Below are positions 1 through 8,840 of a stretch of DNA of 64,000 nucleotides, in pieces (the stretch's first letter is position 1; every line of letters starts with the position of its first letter). The notes under the pieces are model-generated. The model saw nothing but the letters and a program-made list of their open reading frames with translations. It ran no database searches and was not told where the DNA came from. This DNA is from Acidobacteriota bacterium (lineage in GTDB: Bacteria > Acidobacteriota > Terriglobia > Acidiferrales > UBA7541), in NCBI GenBank assembly GCA_013289665.1, contig JABCZN010000016.1:46565-110564 (forward strand). Direction: 5' to 3'. The translations under genes and the position numbers were made by a program.

Positions 1-588
1 GATATCGATGCGATTGATGGTCTCGGCGAGGGAGTTGAGACCGAGGCTCGCGGCCAACCAGCGGGAGAAATCGTTGGTGCGGAATTGCAGGCGAAGGCGA
101 GAGGTGACGAAGTGAAAATGGAAACTGGCGTGGCTGATGGAGGCTACGCCGTGACGGAATTCGTCAAGGTTGGTGGCGGTCAGGGAGAACGGCATGGTTT
201 CCTCGACGCTTTCGCAAAAATAGAAACGGTCGAGGGCTTCCTGGTGGCTGAATTGGGGAAAGGCAGTGATGAAATCGCGGAGGACGCGGCAGAGATCAGC
301 GCGGAGGGCGGCGATGGAGGTGTAGTCGCGGATATCGAGGGCGGCGAATTGTTCGGCAAGGGCGTCGCGATTGGCTTCGGCGAGGGCCCATTGGGCGAAA
401 TCGTTGGAGAAGCCTTCGGTGAGGAAATGATGGGAACCGAGGGTCTGGAAGGTGTGGTGGAAAATCGAGGCATCACTGCACTGCTCAAGGCCGGCGAGGA
501 GCTCTTCCAGATTTCCGGCCGATTGATTGCCGATGCGGGTGAGATAAGCAACGGTGAAAAACTCAAAGGGAGCTTCAGGGACGTTCAC
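1..588 (-). CDS. DUF5752 family protein, 3' end outside window
   Basis: The minus strand is open from a GTG at 588 to the window edge: 196 residues without a stop, so the C-terminus is missing. The start is supported by an AGGAGA ribosome site seven bases upstream. The protein begins VNVPEAPFEFFTVAYLTRIG and is soluble, with no signal peptide or membrane helix. The opening, with FFTVAYLTRIGNQSAGNLEELL and a later FHHTF/HFLTEGFSNDFA segment, resembles the DUF5752 family, which has no known biochemical function but often accompanies glycosyltransferase or trehalose-phosphate genes. Here it lies about 190 bases downstream of a trehalose-6-phosphate-synthase-like gene on the same strand, which fits that association. 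A role in the same sugar pathway is inference. Confidence 0.75.
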   Translation of the reverse strand, partial: MNVPEAPFEFFTVAYLTRIGNQSAGNLEELLAGLEQCSDASIFHHTFQTLGSHHFLTEGFSNDFAQWALAEANRDALAEQFAALDIRDYTSIAALRADLCRVLRDFITAFPQFSHQEALDRFYFCESVEETMPFSLTATNLDEFRHGVASISHASFHFHFVTSRLRLQFRTNDFSRWLAASLGLNSLAETINRIDI

Positions 589-778
589 GATAATTTCTCC
601 TGCAGTCGATTTATGGCCGAAGCAGCCCCGGCCGGTTTGCGGTAACGGAAGCGGGCACGGGTAGGCGGCGGATTGTTGCCCACTGACTCGTCGAGGTCCC
701 GGAGCATTACGGTGCGCATTCGCGGGGCAATTTCAGGCCAGTAACAGAAAAGATGCGGAAGCGGAACCCGGGGGAGCC

Positions 779-3055
779 TCATTGAGCGTGCATGGCCTCC
801 TGGTGTTCCGAACTCTGGGCACGGATTTCGCTGACATCGGAAATGAGGTCGGCGGCCCAGCGATAGACGTTGTTTTCCAAAACGATTTTGCGCATGCGTG
901 ACATGACCTCCCCTTGCTGCTCTTCGCTCATTTCCAAGGCCTGGCGGATCGAGCGGGCAAGCTGGTCCACGTCGTACGGGTTGACGAGCAGCGCATCGCG
1001 CAGCTCCTGCGCCGCCCCGGTGAAACTGCTCAAGATGAGCGTGCCGCGATTGTCCTCCCGGGCGGCGATGAATTCCTTGGCCACGAGGTTCATGCCGTCG
1101 TGGAGAGAAGTGACCAGGCAAACCGAAGCCGCGCGATAGAAGCGGGCGATCTCCTCGTGCGAATGGTGCCTTTGCAGGAGGACGATCGGTTTCCAGCGCC
1201 CGGATTCAAAGCGCGCATTGATGCGGTTCGCTTCGACGCCGACCTCCTCGAGAAATTGCTTGTATCGGGGAATGTCGGTCCGGCTCGGCGCCCCGATCTG
1301 GACAAAACTGAATCGCTGGACGTAGGCGGGATAGTTTTCAAGAAAGCGTTCAATTCCCCGGAAGCGTTCAAGAATGCCCTTGGTGTAATCCAAGCGATCG
1401 ACGCCGACGCCGAGAAGAGAGGCTTCGATGCCGAGCTCATCGCACAGGGCGGCGCGTTCCTCACCCGAGGAACGCAGGGGATGCGGTGTTTCTCCATTGA
1501 GAGGAGCCGCAACGCTGATGGGATATGGACGGACGCGGGTGACCCGGCCCTGGCGGTAAATTTCGAAGCGGTCCCAATCGGTGAGGGCTTCAAGAGCACG
1601 ATCCACGGTGGCGAGAAAGTTGCTGCAGTGGGTGCGAATGTGAAAACCAATCAAATCGGCGCCGAGGAGGCCGTCGAGGAGTTCGGTTTGCCAGGGACAG
1701 ATGCCGAAGACTTCAGGATTGGGCCAAGGGATGTGCCAGAAGATCGCCACGCGGGCGTCGGGGCGAGCTTCCTTGACCATGCGAGGAAGCAGGGCGAAGT
1801 GGTAGTCCTGCGCGAGAACTACGGGCGAGGCGACCTCCCGCATTTCCTGTACGACCGCGTCGGCGAAGCGCTGGTTGATCCGCTGATACTCGCGCCAGTC
1901 TTCGGGGCGAAAGATGGGGCGCGTGTGGGCGATGTGGCAGAGGGGCCAGAGGCCTTCGTTCGAGAACCCCTCGTAGTAGCCGCGGTCTTCCTCAGGCGTG
2001 AGCCAGATACGCCGCAAGGTGTAGGTGGGACGCGAGGGAGGTACTTGCAGGTGATCGGAGGAATCAACGACATCGCGATCGGCGTTGCCGGAGCCGTTGG
2101 CAATCCAGGTACCGTGGCAAGCATCGAGAACGGGTTCAAGAGCTGTGACGACGCCGCTGGCGGGGATGAGCATTTCGATGGTGTGATCGCGCTCGTTAAA
2201 GACGTGCATGTAAGGCTCGCGGTTAGAGACAACAAAGAGTGAGTTGTCTTGCAATTTGCTCTGGAGGCTGACGCGGAGGCGGTCGGGGGTCCAGAGCAAG
2301 GACTGCGATTCGCGCAACTGGGCCTCCTCCTGGGCGGCGGCGCGGGCAAAATTCAGATCCTGGGCGAGGTGGCGCGCTTCGGCATGAATCTGCTCGAACA
2401 TTTCGTCTTTAGGGAGGGCGCGGGAACTGTCCGGGACACCTGAGCGAAGAGTGCGCAGCCAGTGCGCGGTGTTGGCGAGGGGAGATATGAAATTCCAGCG
2501 CACGAGAATGAAGGCCAGCGAGGTGATGAAAATCGTTTGGACCAAGGCGGTAAAGGAGGATGCGCGCAGCGTGCGCATCAAGCGGGCCTGAATGTAGCTG
2601 GAATCGGTAATGACCACGACGATGCCCAGAAGTTCGCCGTCCTGGAGAGCGGGAAGCGAATAGATATTCAGGGTGGAACCCTCAACGGCTACAAAATCGC
2701 TGGCTGGCGCAGCAACTTTTACGGCGCGAAGGGCTTCAGGAGGCGGTTGATCAAATCGCACGGGGAGTCCGGGGGTAATGGCGCGGACGGCGCCGGAAGG
2801 ATCGTAGACCACGATCCCGCTGAGGCTTTCGCGGGGCACATAACGATAGAGAAGATGGCTCAGGTTTTTGGAAGTGACTTTGTCGCGGGAGGACTCGATC
2901 GTTTCCGCAATGTTTTCCGCGACGATGGCGGAGCGCCGGGTCAGTTCGTTTCGCAGATTCCGGCGTTCGGTACGGATTTGGAGAAAGCTATAGCAGAGCG
3001 ACACGCAGGCGACGCTCGTGGCCAATGGGAGGACAAGATTCAGAGTCCTTCGCAA
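779..3055 (-). CDS. otsA: Membrane-anchored GT20 trehalose-6-phosphate synthase-like protein
   Basis: This 758-residue protein has two parts. Residues about 5-25 and 168-188 are membrane helices flanking a roughly 140-residue extracytoplasmic segment, followed by a HAMP-like linker (about 190-245). From about 272 a complete GT20 glucosyltransferase follows: VSNRE (276-280), YEGFSNEGLWPLCH (361-374), QDYHF (416-420), HIPWPNPEVF (441-450), GVDRLDYTKG (551-560) and HDGMNLVAKE (652-661). These hold the equivalents of E. coli OtsA Asp130, His154, Arg262, Lys267, Asp361 and Glu369. OtsA joins UDP-glucose and glucose-6-phosphate. The usual SAGGL loop reads ASGVVTAL here (299-306), so the exact acceptor or donor could differ. 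The TTG start is chosen because an AGGAGG site lies seven bases upstream. OtsA is normally cytosolic and about 470 residues, so the N-terminal sensor-like half is unusual. Confidence 0.85.
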   Translation of the reverse strand: MRRTLNLVLPLATSVACVSLCYSFLQIRTERRNLRNELTRRSAIVAENIAETIESSRDKVTSKNLSHLLYRYVPRESLSGIVVYDPSGAVRAITPGLPVRFDQPPPEALRAVKVAAPASDFVAVEGSTLNIYSLPALQDGELLGIVVVITDSSYIQARLMRTLRASSFTALVQTIFITSLAFILVRWNFISPLANTAHWLRTLRSGVPDSSRALPKDEMFEQIHAEARHLAQDLNFARAAAQEEAQLRESQSLLWTPDRLRVSLQSKLQDNSLFVVSNREPYMHVFNERDHTIEMLIPASGVVTALEPVLDACHGTWIANGSGNADRDVVDSSDHLQVPPSRPTYTLRRIWLTPEEDRGYYEGFSNEGLWPLCHIAHTRPIFRPEDWREYQRINQRFADAVVQEMREVASPVVLAQDYHFALLPRMVKEARPDARVAIFWHIPWPNPEVFGICPWQTELLDGLLGADLIGFHIRTHCSNFLATVDRALEALTDWDRFEIYRQGRVTRVRPYPISVAAPLNGETPHPLRSSGEERAALCDELGIEASLLGVGVDRLDYTKGILERFRGIERFLENYPAYVQRFSFVQIGAPSRTDIPRYKQFLEEVGVEANRINARFESGRWKPIVLLQRHHSHEEIARFYRAASVCLVTSLHDGMNLVAKEFIAAREDNRGTLILSSFTGAAQELRDALLVNPYDVDQLARSIRQALEMSEEQQGEVMSRMRKIVLENNVYRWAADLISDVSEIRAQSSEHQEAMHAQ

Positions 3056-3246
3056 TTCCGTTCCTCCTGCCTCAAAAAAGCCTCCCGCGAAATGCGAAAC
3101 AGATGGCGGGACCCAGGCTGCGGCCGGGAGTGCTCGAATAGCCCCGGCGAAGACATTGGGAAAATACGGGGCGGGCTGGGTGCCCCTTCGCTACGGCATC
3201 CGGACAATCTAGAGCGCAAAGCCTTCCTGATGATCTACCGAGCTAG

Positions 3247-3591
3247 CTAGTCAAACTGGATTCCGGAAGCAGGCAAAACGACCACGTGCGTGGCGACGAG
3301 TTGCTGGCCTTCGGCGCGATAGCGAACGGTGGCATGGGCCCCGATAACGAGCTGGCCTTCGATTTTGGTGTTGGAGTCGATCGCAAACTCGAGTTTGCGG
3401 GGATTCTGGTTGCGGTCGAGCGAAAGAGTGAATTGAGACACCTTGACGTTGGCAATTGTCCCGGAAATCGCAGTGGCTTCCGGGGTGTTGCTGCGTGGTC
3501 CGTCTTCCGCCGGAACAGGAACCGACCACGCGGAGATCGCGAAACACACCAGGAAGAAAGCGGCGAGCGACAGAGCAGTGCGAAAACGCAT
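3247..3591 (-). CDS. Small exported DUF5666-like protein
   Basis: This 114-residue protein starts at ATG 3591, behind a GGAGGT ribosome site. It opens with a signal peptide (MRFRTALSLAAFFLVCFA) and continues with a short beta-rich domain: ATAISGTIANVKVSQFTLSLDR, a central D-S-N-T-K-I segment, then GAHATVRYRAEGQQLVATHVVV. This pattern, a strand, a fixed D.NTKI-type turn, then a statement of conversion with VRYR, resembles DUF5666 domains of exported proteins in Acidobacteria. No catalytic residues are apparent and the function is unknown. It stands alone, with otsA downstream on the same strand. A longer frame reaching 3750 exists but lacks a signal peptide at its start, so the internal ATG is preferred. 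Confidence 0.7.
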   Translation of the reverse strand: MRFRTALSLAAFFLVCFAISAWSVPVPAEDGPRSNTPEATAISGTIANVKVSQFTLSLDRNQNPRKLEFAIDSNTKIEGQLVIGAHATVRYRAEGQQLVATHVVVLPASGIQFD

Positions 3592-4148
3592 GATGGAAGA
3601 CACCTCCAATATCATGGGCTTCGGCCGGGCGAGAGAAAGGGGGCACGAGGGATGCCAAATGGGCCGGATGTTTATGGCCGCGGGGCGAGAAAGAAAAGAA
3701 ACGAGATAGGGAGCGCTCTGAAAATCTGGCGACCAGGTACCGGTACGCAAAATGTTCCGTCATGCACTCTCCGGGGGTGGAGCTTAGCCGGTTACCGTGT
3801 CGGCCGGTCGGTTAAACGCTCGAGGCGGGGTTGGGATCGCCGCGTCCGTGCCCAGGACTTCTTGACGGAGGACACAGGACGCGGACATTCCCATGGTTCA
3901 GAGATTGAGGGTTGATTCGCTACGGTAGAGCGACCCTCCTCTGTGGGACCGCCGGACTCGGTATGTGGGACCGAGAACTGACGGTTGATGCTAGGCGCAA
4001 GGATGGGAAAATAACTACTACACGTCAAACGAACTTTGGGTGGTTCATTTATGAACCATTAACTCTTGGATTTCGATAAAGATAGGACTTTCTATCAACT
4101 AGGTTTCGGTGTAATATCTCTGGGAACAGAGACAGCTGGACGCCCCGC
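3592..4148. other. Intergenic region with divergent regulatory DNA
   Basis: No convincing gene is seen. Short frames on both strands here look random in composition. The right half is AT-rich compared with its surroundings and carries an 18-base perfect palindrome plus the likely promoter of the gene starting at 4149. Nothing else is recognisable. Confidence 0.5.
4041..4058. promoter_or_regulatory. Perfect 18-base palindrome, candidate operator
   Basis: TGGTTCAT-TT-ATGAACCA has eight-base arms with no mismatch. It sits 91 bases upstream of the winged-helix/TolB gene. Regulator identity is unknown; autoregulation by that winged-helix protein is only a guess. Confidence 0.5.
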
Positions 4149-6368
4149 GTGGACACAACTGCACAACAAGATCGGCGGCTCTACCGCTTTGGATTATTCG
4201 AAGCGGATCTGGAGCAAGGGACATTGAGCCGGCAAGGGACTCCCGTCAAGCTGCAGGAGCAGCCGTTCCGGATTCTGGCCCTGCTCCTTGAGGCACCGGG
4301 CGAGGTCCTCTCGCGCGATGATCTGCGGAAGAGAATCTGGACCGAAGGGACCTTTGTTGAGTTCGACGGCAGCCTGAACACCGCTTTGATGAAATTGCGG
4401 GCGGCGCTCAATGACAACGCGGAGAACCCGGTATTTATTGAAACCGTGCCGCGACGCGGGTACCGGTTTATTGCACCGGTGGAGATCGTGGAACTGGAAA
4501 CGTCTCCGCTGATGACGGCAATCCGTATTGAAAGCGAAGACGAGCGCGAAGCTGTGGAGCTGCCGCTCGACGGGGATGGACCAGCGGCGGAAGCACAGCC
4601 AAGAGGCCGCGCGGCAAGCAATCTGAAGGATGGGCCGGCGTGGTGGCAGGTTTACATCGTGGCGGCAGGACTGGTGGCGGTACTGCTCTTTGCGCTTTGG
4701 CCGCGACCTGAACCAAAGGTGCTGTCGGTCAGTCAGCTTACCCATACAGGGCAGGTGGATCCGTGGGGGAAACTGGTCACGGATGGAAGCCGGATTTATT
4801 TCGTGGTGCGGGACGTGACCGGCTGGAATTTGATGCAGACATCGGTGGAAGGCGGAAACATCCAGCGAACGCCCACGCCTTTTGATAACACGCGGATTTT
4901 TGATTTGTCGCCCGACCACGCGCAATTTCTGATTGGCCAGTTGACGCACGAAGGCGAAGAAACTGCATTGTGGTTCTGGCCGGTGCAGGGCGGAGCGCCG
5001 CGGCGCGTGGGCGACGTGATGGCGAAGGAAGCGGTGTGGTCGCCAAAGGGCGACATGATTGCATTCGTGCGCGGCGAGACAATTCTGATCACCGACACAC
5101 AGGGGAGCGAGGCGCGGGAGGTGGCGCGCTTCAAGCTGGCGCCGCAATCCCTGCTGTGGTCCCCCGATGGAAAGAGACTTCGGTTCACCCAGAGCAACCT
5201 GGTGGAGGGGACCGATTCGATGTGGGAAATCGGAACGGACGGAAAATCCCTGCGGCGCGTGTTGCCCGGCGAGGAAGGCGGACCGCACGAAGGGAGCGGC
5301 ACCTGGCTGGCGGGAGGAAACTACTTTGCGTTCTCGACCGGGCAGGACTTGCGGGCAAATCTGGCGGTGGATACGCAGGCCAACTTGTGGCTGCTTGAAG
5401 AAAAACGCGGTTGGCTCGGTTCACCGAGCGGGGATCCCATTCAATTGACGAATGGGCCGATCGCGTTTGATCATCCGACCGCGACGGCAGGCGGCTCGCG
5501 GGTGTTCGCGATCGGCTCGCACAATGAGTATCAACTGCTGCGAATCGACCCCAAAACATTGACGAAAACAGCGATGCTGGCCGAATCCGGCGCGACGGAC
5601 ATGGATTTTTCGCTGGATGGGCAGTGGGTGGTGTACGCGGCGCGGGAAAATGGCACGCTTTGGAAAAGCCGGATTGACGGAAGCAACCGCATGCAGTTGA
5701 TGGCGGGGGCCACGGGCGCGTTTGCCCCGCACTGGTCGCCGGACCAGAAGCAGATTTTGTTCACGGGATTTCTGCTCGATAAGCAGCCGCGGCTTTATGT
5801 GGTATCGGCGCAAGGCGGTTCGCCGAAGACCGTGTTGCCGTTGGCTAACCGGTGGGCGTCGGTATCGGGCGATTGGCGGACGGACGGCAGACAGATCGTC
5901 TTGGACGTGCAAGACACAGCCACGGGAGGCGAATCCACGATCCGGATTCTGGACCTCGAATCGGGGCGGCTGTCTACAATTGCCGGGTCGGAAGGGTTGA
6001 TCGAGCCGCGGTGGTCGGCGGATGGAAGATACATTGCCGCGTTGAATCCGAAGAAAAAGCAGATTTTCCTCTACGACTGCAAATTGCTGAAGTGGTCCGT
6101 GCTGGCCGAGGCGAATTTTCCGTCGACGCTGCGCTGGTCTCCCGGCGGGGATGCGCTCTACTTCCAGGATACGGACGAGGTGGAAGAGTCGGTGTTCCGG
6201 GTGCCCATGGCCACGCGCGAGCCAGAACGGGTGACGCGGTTTGGCGACTTGCTCAGTTCCGGCGCAGCCCGGTGTATTTTCACGGGATTAAGCCCGGACG
6301 GATCCGTATACGTGACAGTTGACCACGGAGACGTAGATGTGTACGCGATCGATTTGAAACTTCGCTGA
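4149..6368 (+). CDS. CadC-type winged helix protein with TolB-like propeller
   Basis: This 739-residue protein begins with a CadC/OmpR-type winged-helix DNA-binding domain (about residues 10-110; note RRLYRFGLFEAD, EVLSRDDLRKRIW and VETVPRRGYRF-like residues). A linker leads to one membrane helix (about 167-185), then a long exported region built of WD40/PD40 TolB-like blades with recurring LSPD, WSPDGK and SADGRYIA motifs. By family, such proteins are ToxR-like: the DNA-binding domain stays in the cytoplasm while the propeller senses something in the periplasm. The ligand and target genes are unknown. The GTG start has no clear ribosome site and no better start lies nearby. A perfect palindrome lies upstream. 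This architecture is expanded in Acidobacteria. Confidence 0.85.
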   Translation: MDTTAQQDRRLYRFGLFEADLEQGTLSRQGTPVKLQEQPFRILALLLEAPGEVLSRDDLRKRIWTEGTFVEFDGSLNTALMKLRAALNDNAENPVFIETVPRRGYRFIAPVEIVELETSPLMTAIRIESEDEREAVELPLDGDGPAAEAQPRGRAASNLKDGPAWWQVYIVAAGLVAVLLFALWPRPEPKVLSVSQLTHTGQVDPWGKLVTDGSRIYFVVRDVTGWNLMQTSVEGGNIQRTPTPFDNTRIFDLSPDHAQFLIGQLTHEGEETALWFWPVQGGAPRRVGDVMAKEAVWSPKGDMIAFVRGETILITDTQGSEAREVARFKLAPQSLLWSPDGKRLRFTQSNLVEGTDSMWEIGTDGKSLRRVLPGEEGGPHEGSGTWLAGGNYFAFSTGQDLRANLAVDTQANLWLLEEKRGWLGSPSGDPIQLTNGPIAFDHPTATAGGSRVFAIGSHNEYQLLRIDPKTLTKTAMLAESGATDMDFSLDGQWVVYAARENGTLWKSRIDGSNRMQLMAGATGAFAPHWSPDQKQILFTGFLLDKQPRLYVVSAQGGSPKTVLPLANRWASVSGDWRTDGRQIVLDVQDTATGGESTIRILDLESGRLSTIAGSEGLIEPRWSADGRYIAALNPKKKQIFLYDCKLLKWSVLAEANFPSTLRWSPGGDALYFQDTDEVEESVFRVPMATREPERVTRFGDLLSSGAARCIFTGLSPDGSVYVTVDHGDVDVYAIDLKLR

Positions 6369-6517
6369 GCGCCTCTGATTTCCCAGAATTCCAGCGGGAC
6401 ACCCGGTGGCGACTCGTCGGCCAGCCAGTTGAGAACTGCGTCACAGGCAAACAAGTGAACGGAGAGGAAGGGTGGAAAGGCACTACACTGAAATGACTGG
6501 CAAGAGGAGGGTGGTCC

Positions 6518-6904
6518 ATGAGACGGAAACTGATTTTTCCACTGATGCTCGGCCTGGCGATTCTTTTTGCGCGGGATCTGACTGCGCAGACCCGGAAGAA
6601 AACGGGAGCAACGATAAGCGGCACCGTTGTTGACGCCGACGGGAAGCCGGTGGCCAAGGCCAGTGTGACCTGCGAGACCTCGAGCGGGATGAAGCCGCGC
6701 GCGGTACACACCGACAGCAAGGGACAATTCTTTATCACCGGATTGAAGCAGGAAAGCTACGACCTGCGAGCTTCGAGGAATGGCGCGTATTCAGATTGGG
6801 AGCGCAATATTCCCCTGGGGAAGAGTCAGACCAAGGCGGTTACGCTGCAATTGTTGAACGGGAATACCTCGACCTCAGTAGTTCCCGCTGCCAAGAAACA
6901 CTAG
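6518..6904 (+). CDS. Exported carboxypeptidase-regulatory-like domain protein
   Basis: This 128-residue protein has a signal peptide (about 1-24, ending LTAQ) and one carboxypeptidase-regulatory-like (CnaB-like) beta-sandwich: ISGTVVDADGKPVAKASVTC, then TDSKGQFFITGL and YDLRASRNGAYSD. This fold is a common module on surface proteins and TonB receptors in this phylum; alone it has no known catalytic role and probably acts as a periplasmic or surface accessory. The ATG is preceded by a strong GAGGAGG ribosome site. The upstream neighbour on the same strand is the winged-helix/TolB protein, 150 bases away. The partner, if any, is unknown. Confidence 0.8.
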   Translation: MRRKLIFPLMLGLAILFARDLTAQTRKKTGATISGTVVDADGKPVAKASVTCETSSGMKPRAVHTDSKGQFFITGLKQESYDLRASRNGAYSDWERNIPLGKSQTKAVTLQLLNGNTSTSVVPAAKKH

Positions 6905-6913
6905 CGGGTGCGT

Positions 6914-6950
6914 CAGAAAGGCTCCCGCCCCCAGAAAGCGGCCGCTACAG
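6914..6950 (+). repeat. Intergenic repeat, copy 1
   Basis: An AAGGC-containing arm is followed by the core GCGGCCGCTACAG at 6938-6950, 34 bases after a stop codon. The near-identical core recurs after two other genes in this window, near 19428 and 47865. Confidence 0.4.
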
Positions 6951-7734
6951 TTCCGTTCGGGCAGAAGTCTGAAATCGGGCGGCACGGCAGGCCCCAGATC
7001 GCTTGCGGAATGCGCGAAAATCCCCGCGGCAGAAAAAAGCCAACCGCCCAGGCGGTCCGAGAAAAATCCCGGCCGCAAACCCGGGGCAGGCACGACCTCG
7101 AACCGGAGCGCGCGACTGATTCGATAGTCCAGTCACGACCACTTTCTGCGGGCACGACTTCAGATGACGGTCGAGGATATGAGGAAACCACTCGGGACGA
7201 AAAACACGATGACCTCCTGCTGGCCGAAGCCAGCAAAAAGATAGGAAGCTTTCCTGGGCCAGGATTTCTGCGACAGACGCTCGAAGTCCCCGAAAAAAAA
7301 GCGCGCAGATGGCCAACCATCACGGCAGCAGCCCGAACCGCGCGGATCAGGTCCGGGGAATCAGAAGCTGGGGCGGAAGGTTCAGGCGGCCTCCACGCGA
7401 CAGGAATTGAAGGCGGCAACCGAAGGGAGAACTCCGGTTTCTGTTTGGGTGGCCAGGGTGGCCGTGAATTCCCTTCAGAAATCTGTCTGGATGGAAAAGC
7501 GCCCGGGCCTGTAGAGCGGTCGGGGGAACGGAAAGGATTGCTCTAAGTACCAGAGAAATCGGCGGGCCTCGCCGGGGGCCCTTCTGCTCCTATAACACTT
7601 TTATTATGTGTATGTTAAATGGCGGGTACGGATGGGCACGGGCACGTCAGTAGTACTAAGACCCGGGTACCCTGTTGGGTGGGGCCATCGGGCCATTGTC
7701 GGAATTCTGGGGTGGCCCTAAGCTGTTCAAACGA

Positions 7735-7797
7735 TGGGTTGGGGGCCGCGCGGGGACAGCGGTTCCGCAAGGGGCCGTGTGCGAGCTACCCAACCCA
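7735..7797. repeat. Inverted repeat in gene-free stretch
   Basis: TGGGTTGGG at 7735-7743 is matched by CCCAACCCA at 7789-7797, a perfect nine-base pairing with a 45-base loop that contains a further GC-rich region. It could be a structured RNA or chance in GC-rich DNA. Confidence 0.3.
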
Positions 7798-7928
7798 CCA
7801 CTACTTTCCACCTCCCAAATCTTTCCCAATTCGCTTATAACTGAGACGTTCGGAACTGCTCGTGCATCCATCTAAGTACGACCCGCCCAACTATAGGAAA
7901 GGAGCGGGGATTCGATCGAGAGGAATGC

Positions 7929-8840
7929 GTGGCTATTGGGAAAAGCAGACAGTTGCAAGTTCCTGCTTGCAGTTGGAGGCATGTGCTTTCTTGGCTCCTG
8001 CTGACGGTGCTGGGATTTGTGGCCACGACGGGCGATCTCTCAGCCGGCCCGCCCTTGCCTCGCGAGGGGACGCTCAGCGGGTATCACGAATATGTGTCCA
8101 AGGTCGAAGCGCGCAACCGGGAGGGACTGAGTAGGGGAGCATTTCTGTGGATTGATGAGCTGCCCGAGCCGGACAGAATCCGCGCTTACCTAAAATTGCA
8201 GCAGGGCGACGTGGTGATGAAGCGCATTGGCAAGGAAGACGCGGAAGGGGCGCCCAAGGTCTCCGGGGGGATGATTCACGACTGGGAGAGCATGATCTTC
8301 ATTCCGGGGGTCAAGCTCGACCAGGTGGTGGGCGTTCTGCAGGATTACGATAAACATTCGATGTATTACGCGCCCGATGTGGAGAGTGCAAGAATCGAGT
8401 CGCGCGAAGGCGATCACTTCCGGGTGTTCATGAGGTTCCGGCGAAAGAAGGTCGTGACCGTGGTTTTAAATACCGAGCAGGATGTGGTCTATTTCCGTGA
8501 TTCGGGGTCACGGGAGCACAGCCGGAGTTCCGCAGTGCGCATTCGCGAAGTAGCGAACCCGGGAACAAAAGAAGAAAAAGAGAAATCCCCGGATGAAGAG
8601 AATGGATTTTTGTGGCAGATGGATACCTGGTGGCGCATGGAAGAACGCGAGGGCGGGGTTTACGTGCAAAATGAAGCGGTATCGCTGACGCGGGACATTC
8701 CGTCGGGGTTGGGGTGGCTGATCGGACCGTTTGTGACCAGCATCCCCAAAGAGACGCTGGAGTTTACGATGAATGCGACGCGCGAAGCAGTGGTGGGACA
8801 GGGCAAGCGTTGGCCTCGGGAAGCCTTTCTTAAAAATTGA
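7929..8840 (+). CDS. Exported SRPBCC/START-like protein
   Basis: This 303-residue protein starts at GTG 7929 behind a GAGAGGA site. It has a long signal sequence with a hydrophobic core (about 19-35: LSWLLLTVLGFVATTG). The mature part resembles an uncharacterised acidobacterial family with a START/SRPBCC-like lipid-binding fold: IPGVKLDQVVGVLQDYDKH, YFRDSG and VYVQNEAVSLTRDIP segments, ending GWLIGPFVTSIPKETLEF, which is typical of the closing helix. A role in binding a hydrophobic ligand in the periplasm is inference. The insertion around 205-225 is Lys/Glu-rich. The last codons overlap the first recognisable codons of a decayed FkbM methyltransferase fragment in another frame, so the 3' end may lie at an old recombination junction. 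Confidence 0.75.
   Translation: MAIGKSRQLQVPACSWRHVLSWLLLTVLGFVATTGDLSAGPPLPREGTLSGYHEYVSKVEARNREGLSRGAFLWIDELPEPDRIRAYLKLQQGDVVMKRIGKEDAEGAPKVSGGMIHDWESMIFIPGVKLDQVVGVLQDYDKHSMYYAPDVESARIESREGDHFRVFMRFRRKKVVTVVLNTEQDVVYFRDSGSREHSRSSAVRIREVANPGTKEEKEKSPDEENGFLWQMDTWWRMEEREGGVYVQNEAVSLTRDIPSGLGWLIGPFVTSIPKETLEFTMNATREAVVGQGKRWPREAFLKN

Larger units (their letters stand above)
6905..7928. other. Kilobase stretch without a supported gene
   Basis: Several open frames cross this stretch on both strands, but their translations are low-complexity, rich in Arg, Gly, Pro and Ser, and show no domain, signal peptide or ribosome site. Contents I can point to are a short repeated element near 6914-6950 and an inverted repeat at 7735-7797. 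The stretch around 7600-7660 turns locally AT-rich and could hold a promoter, but no gene follows directly. I see nothing else. Confidence 0.5.

Noticed and set aside
85..645. 186-residue plus-strand frame rich in Gly and Glu
   Set aside because: It is the antisense shadow of the DUF5752-type gene, which has a ribosome site and family-like sequence on the minus strand.
914..2242. 442-residue plus-strand frame
   Set aside because: Antisense to otsA. No domain can be recognised, whereas the minus strand carries all GT20 motifs.
6908..7546. 212-residue plus-strand frame and overlapping minus-strand frames
   Set aside because: Low-complexity Arg/Gly/Pro translation, no ribosome site, no signal or domain on either strand.
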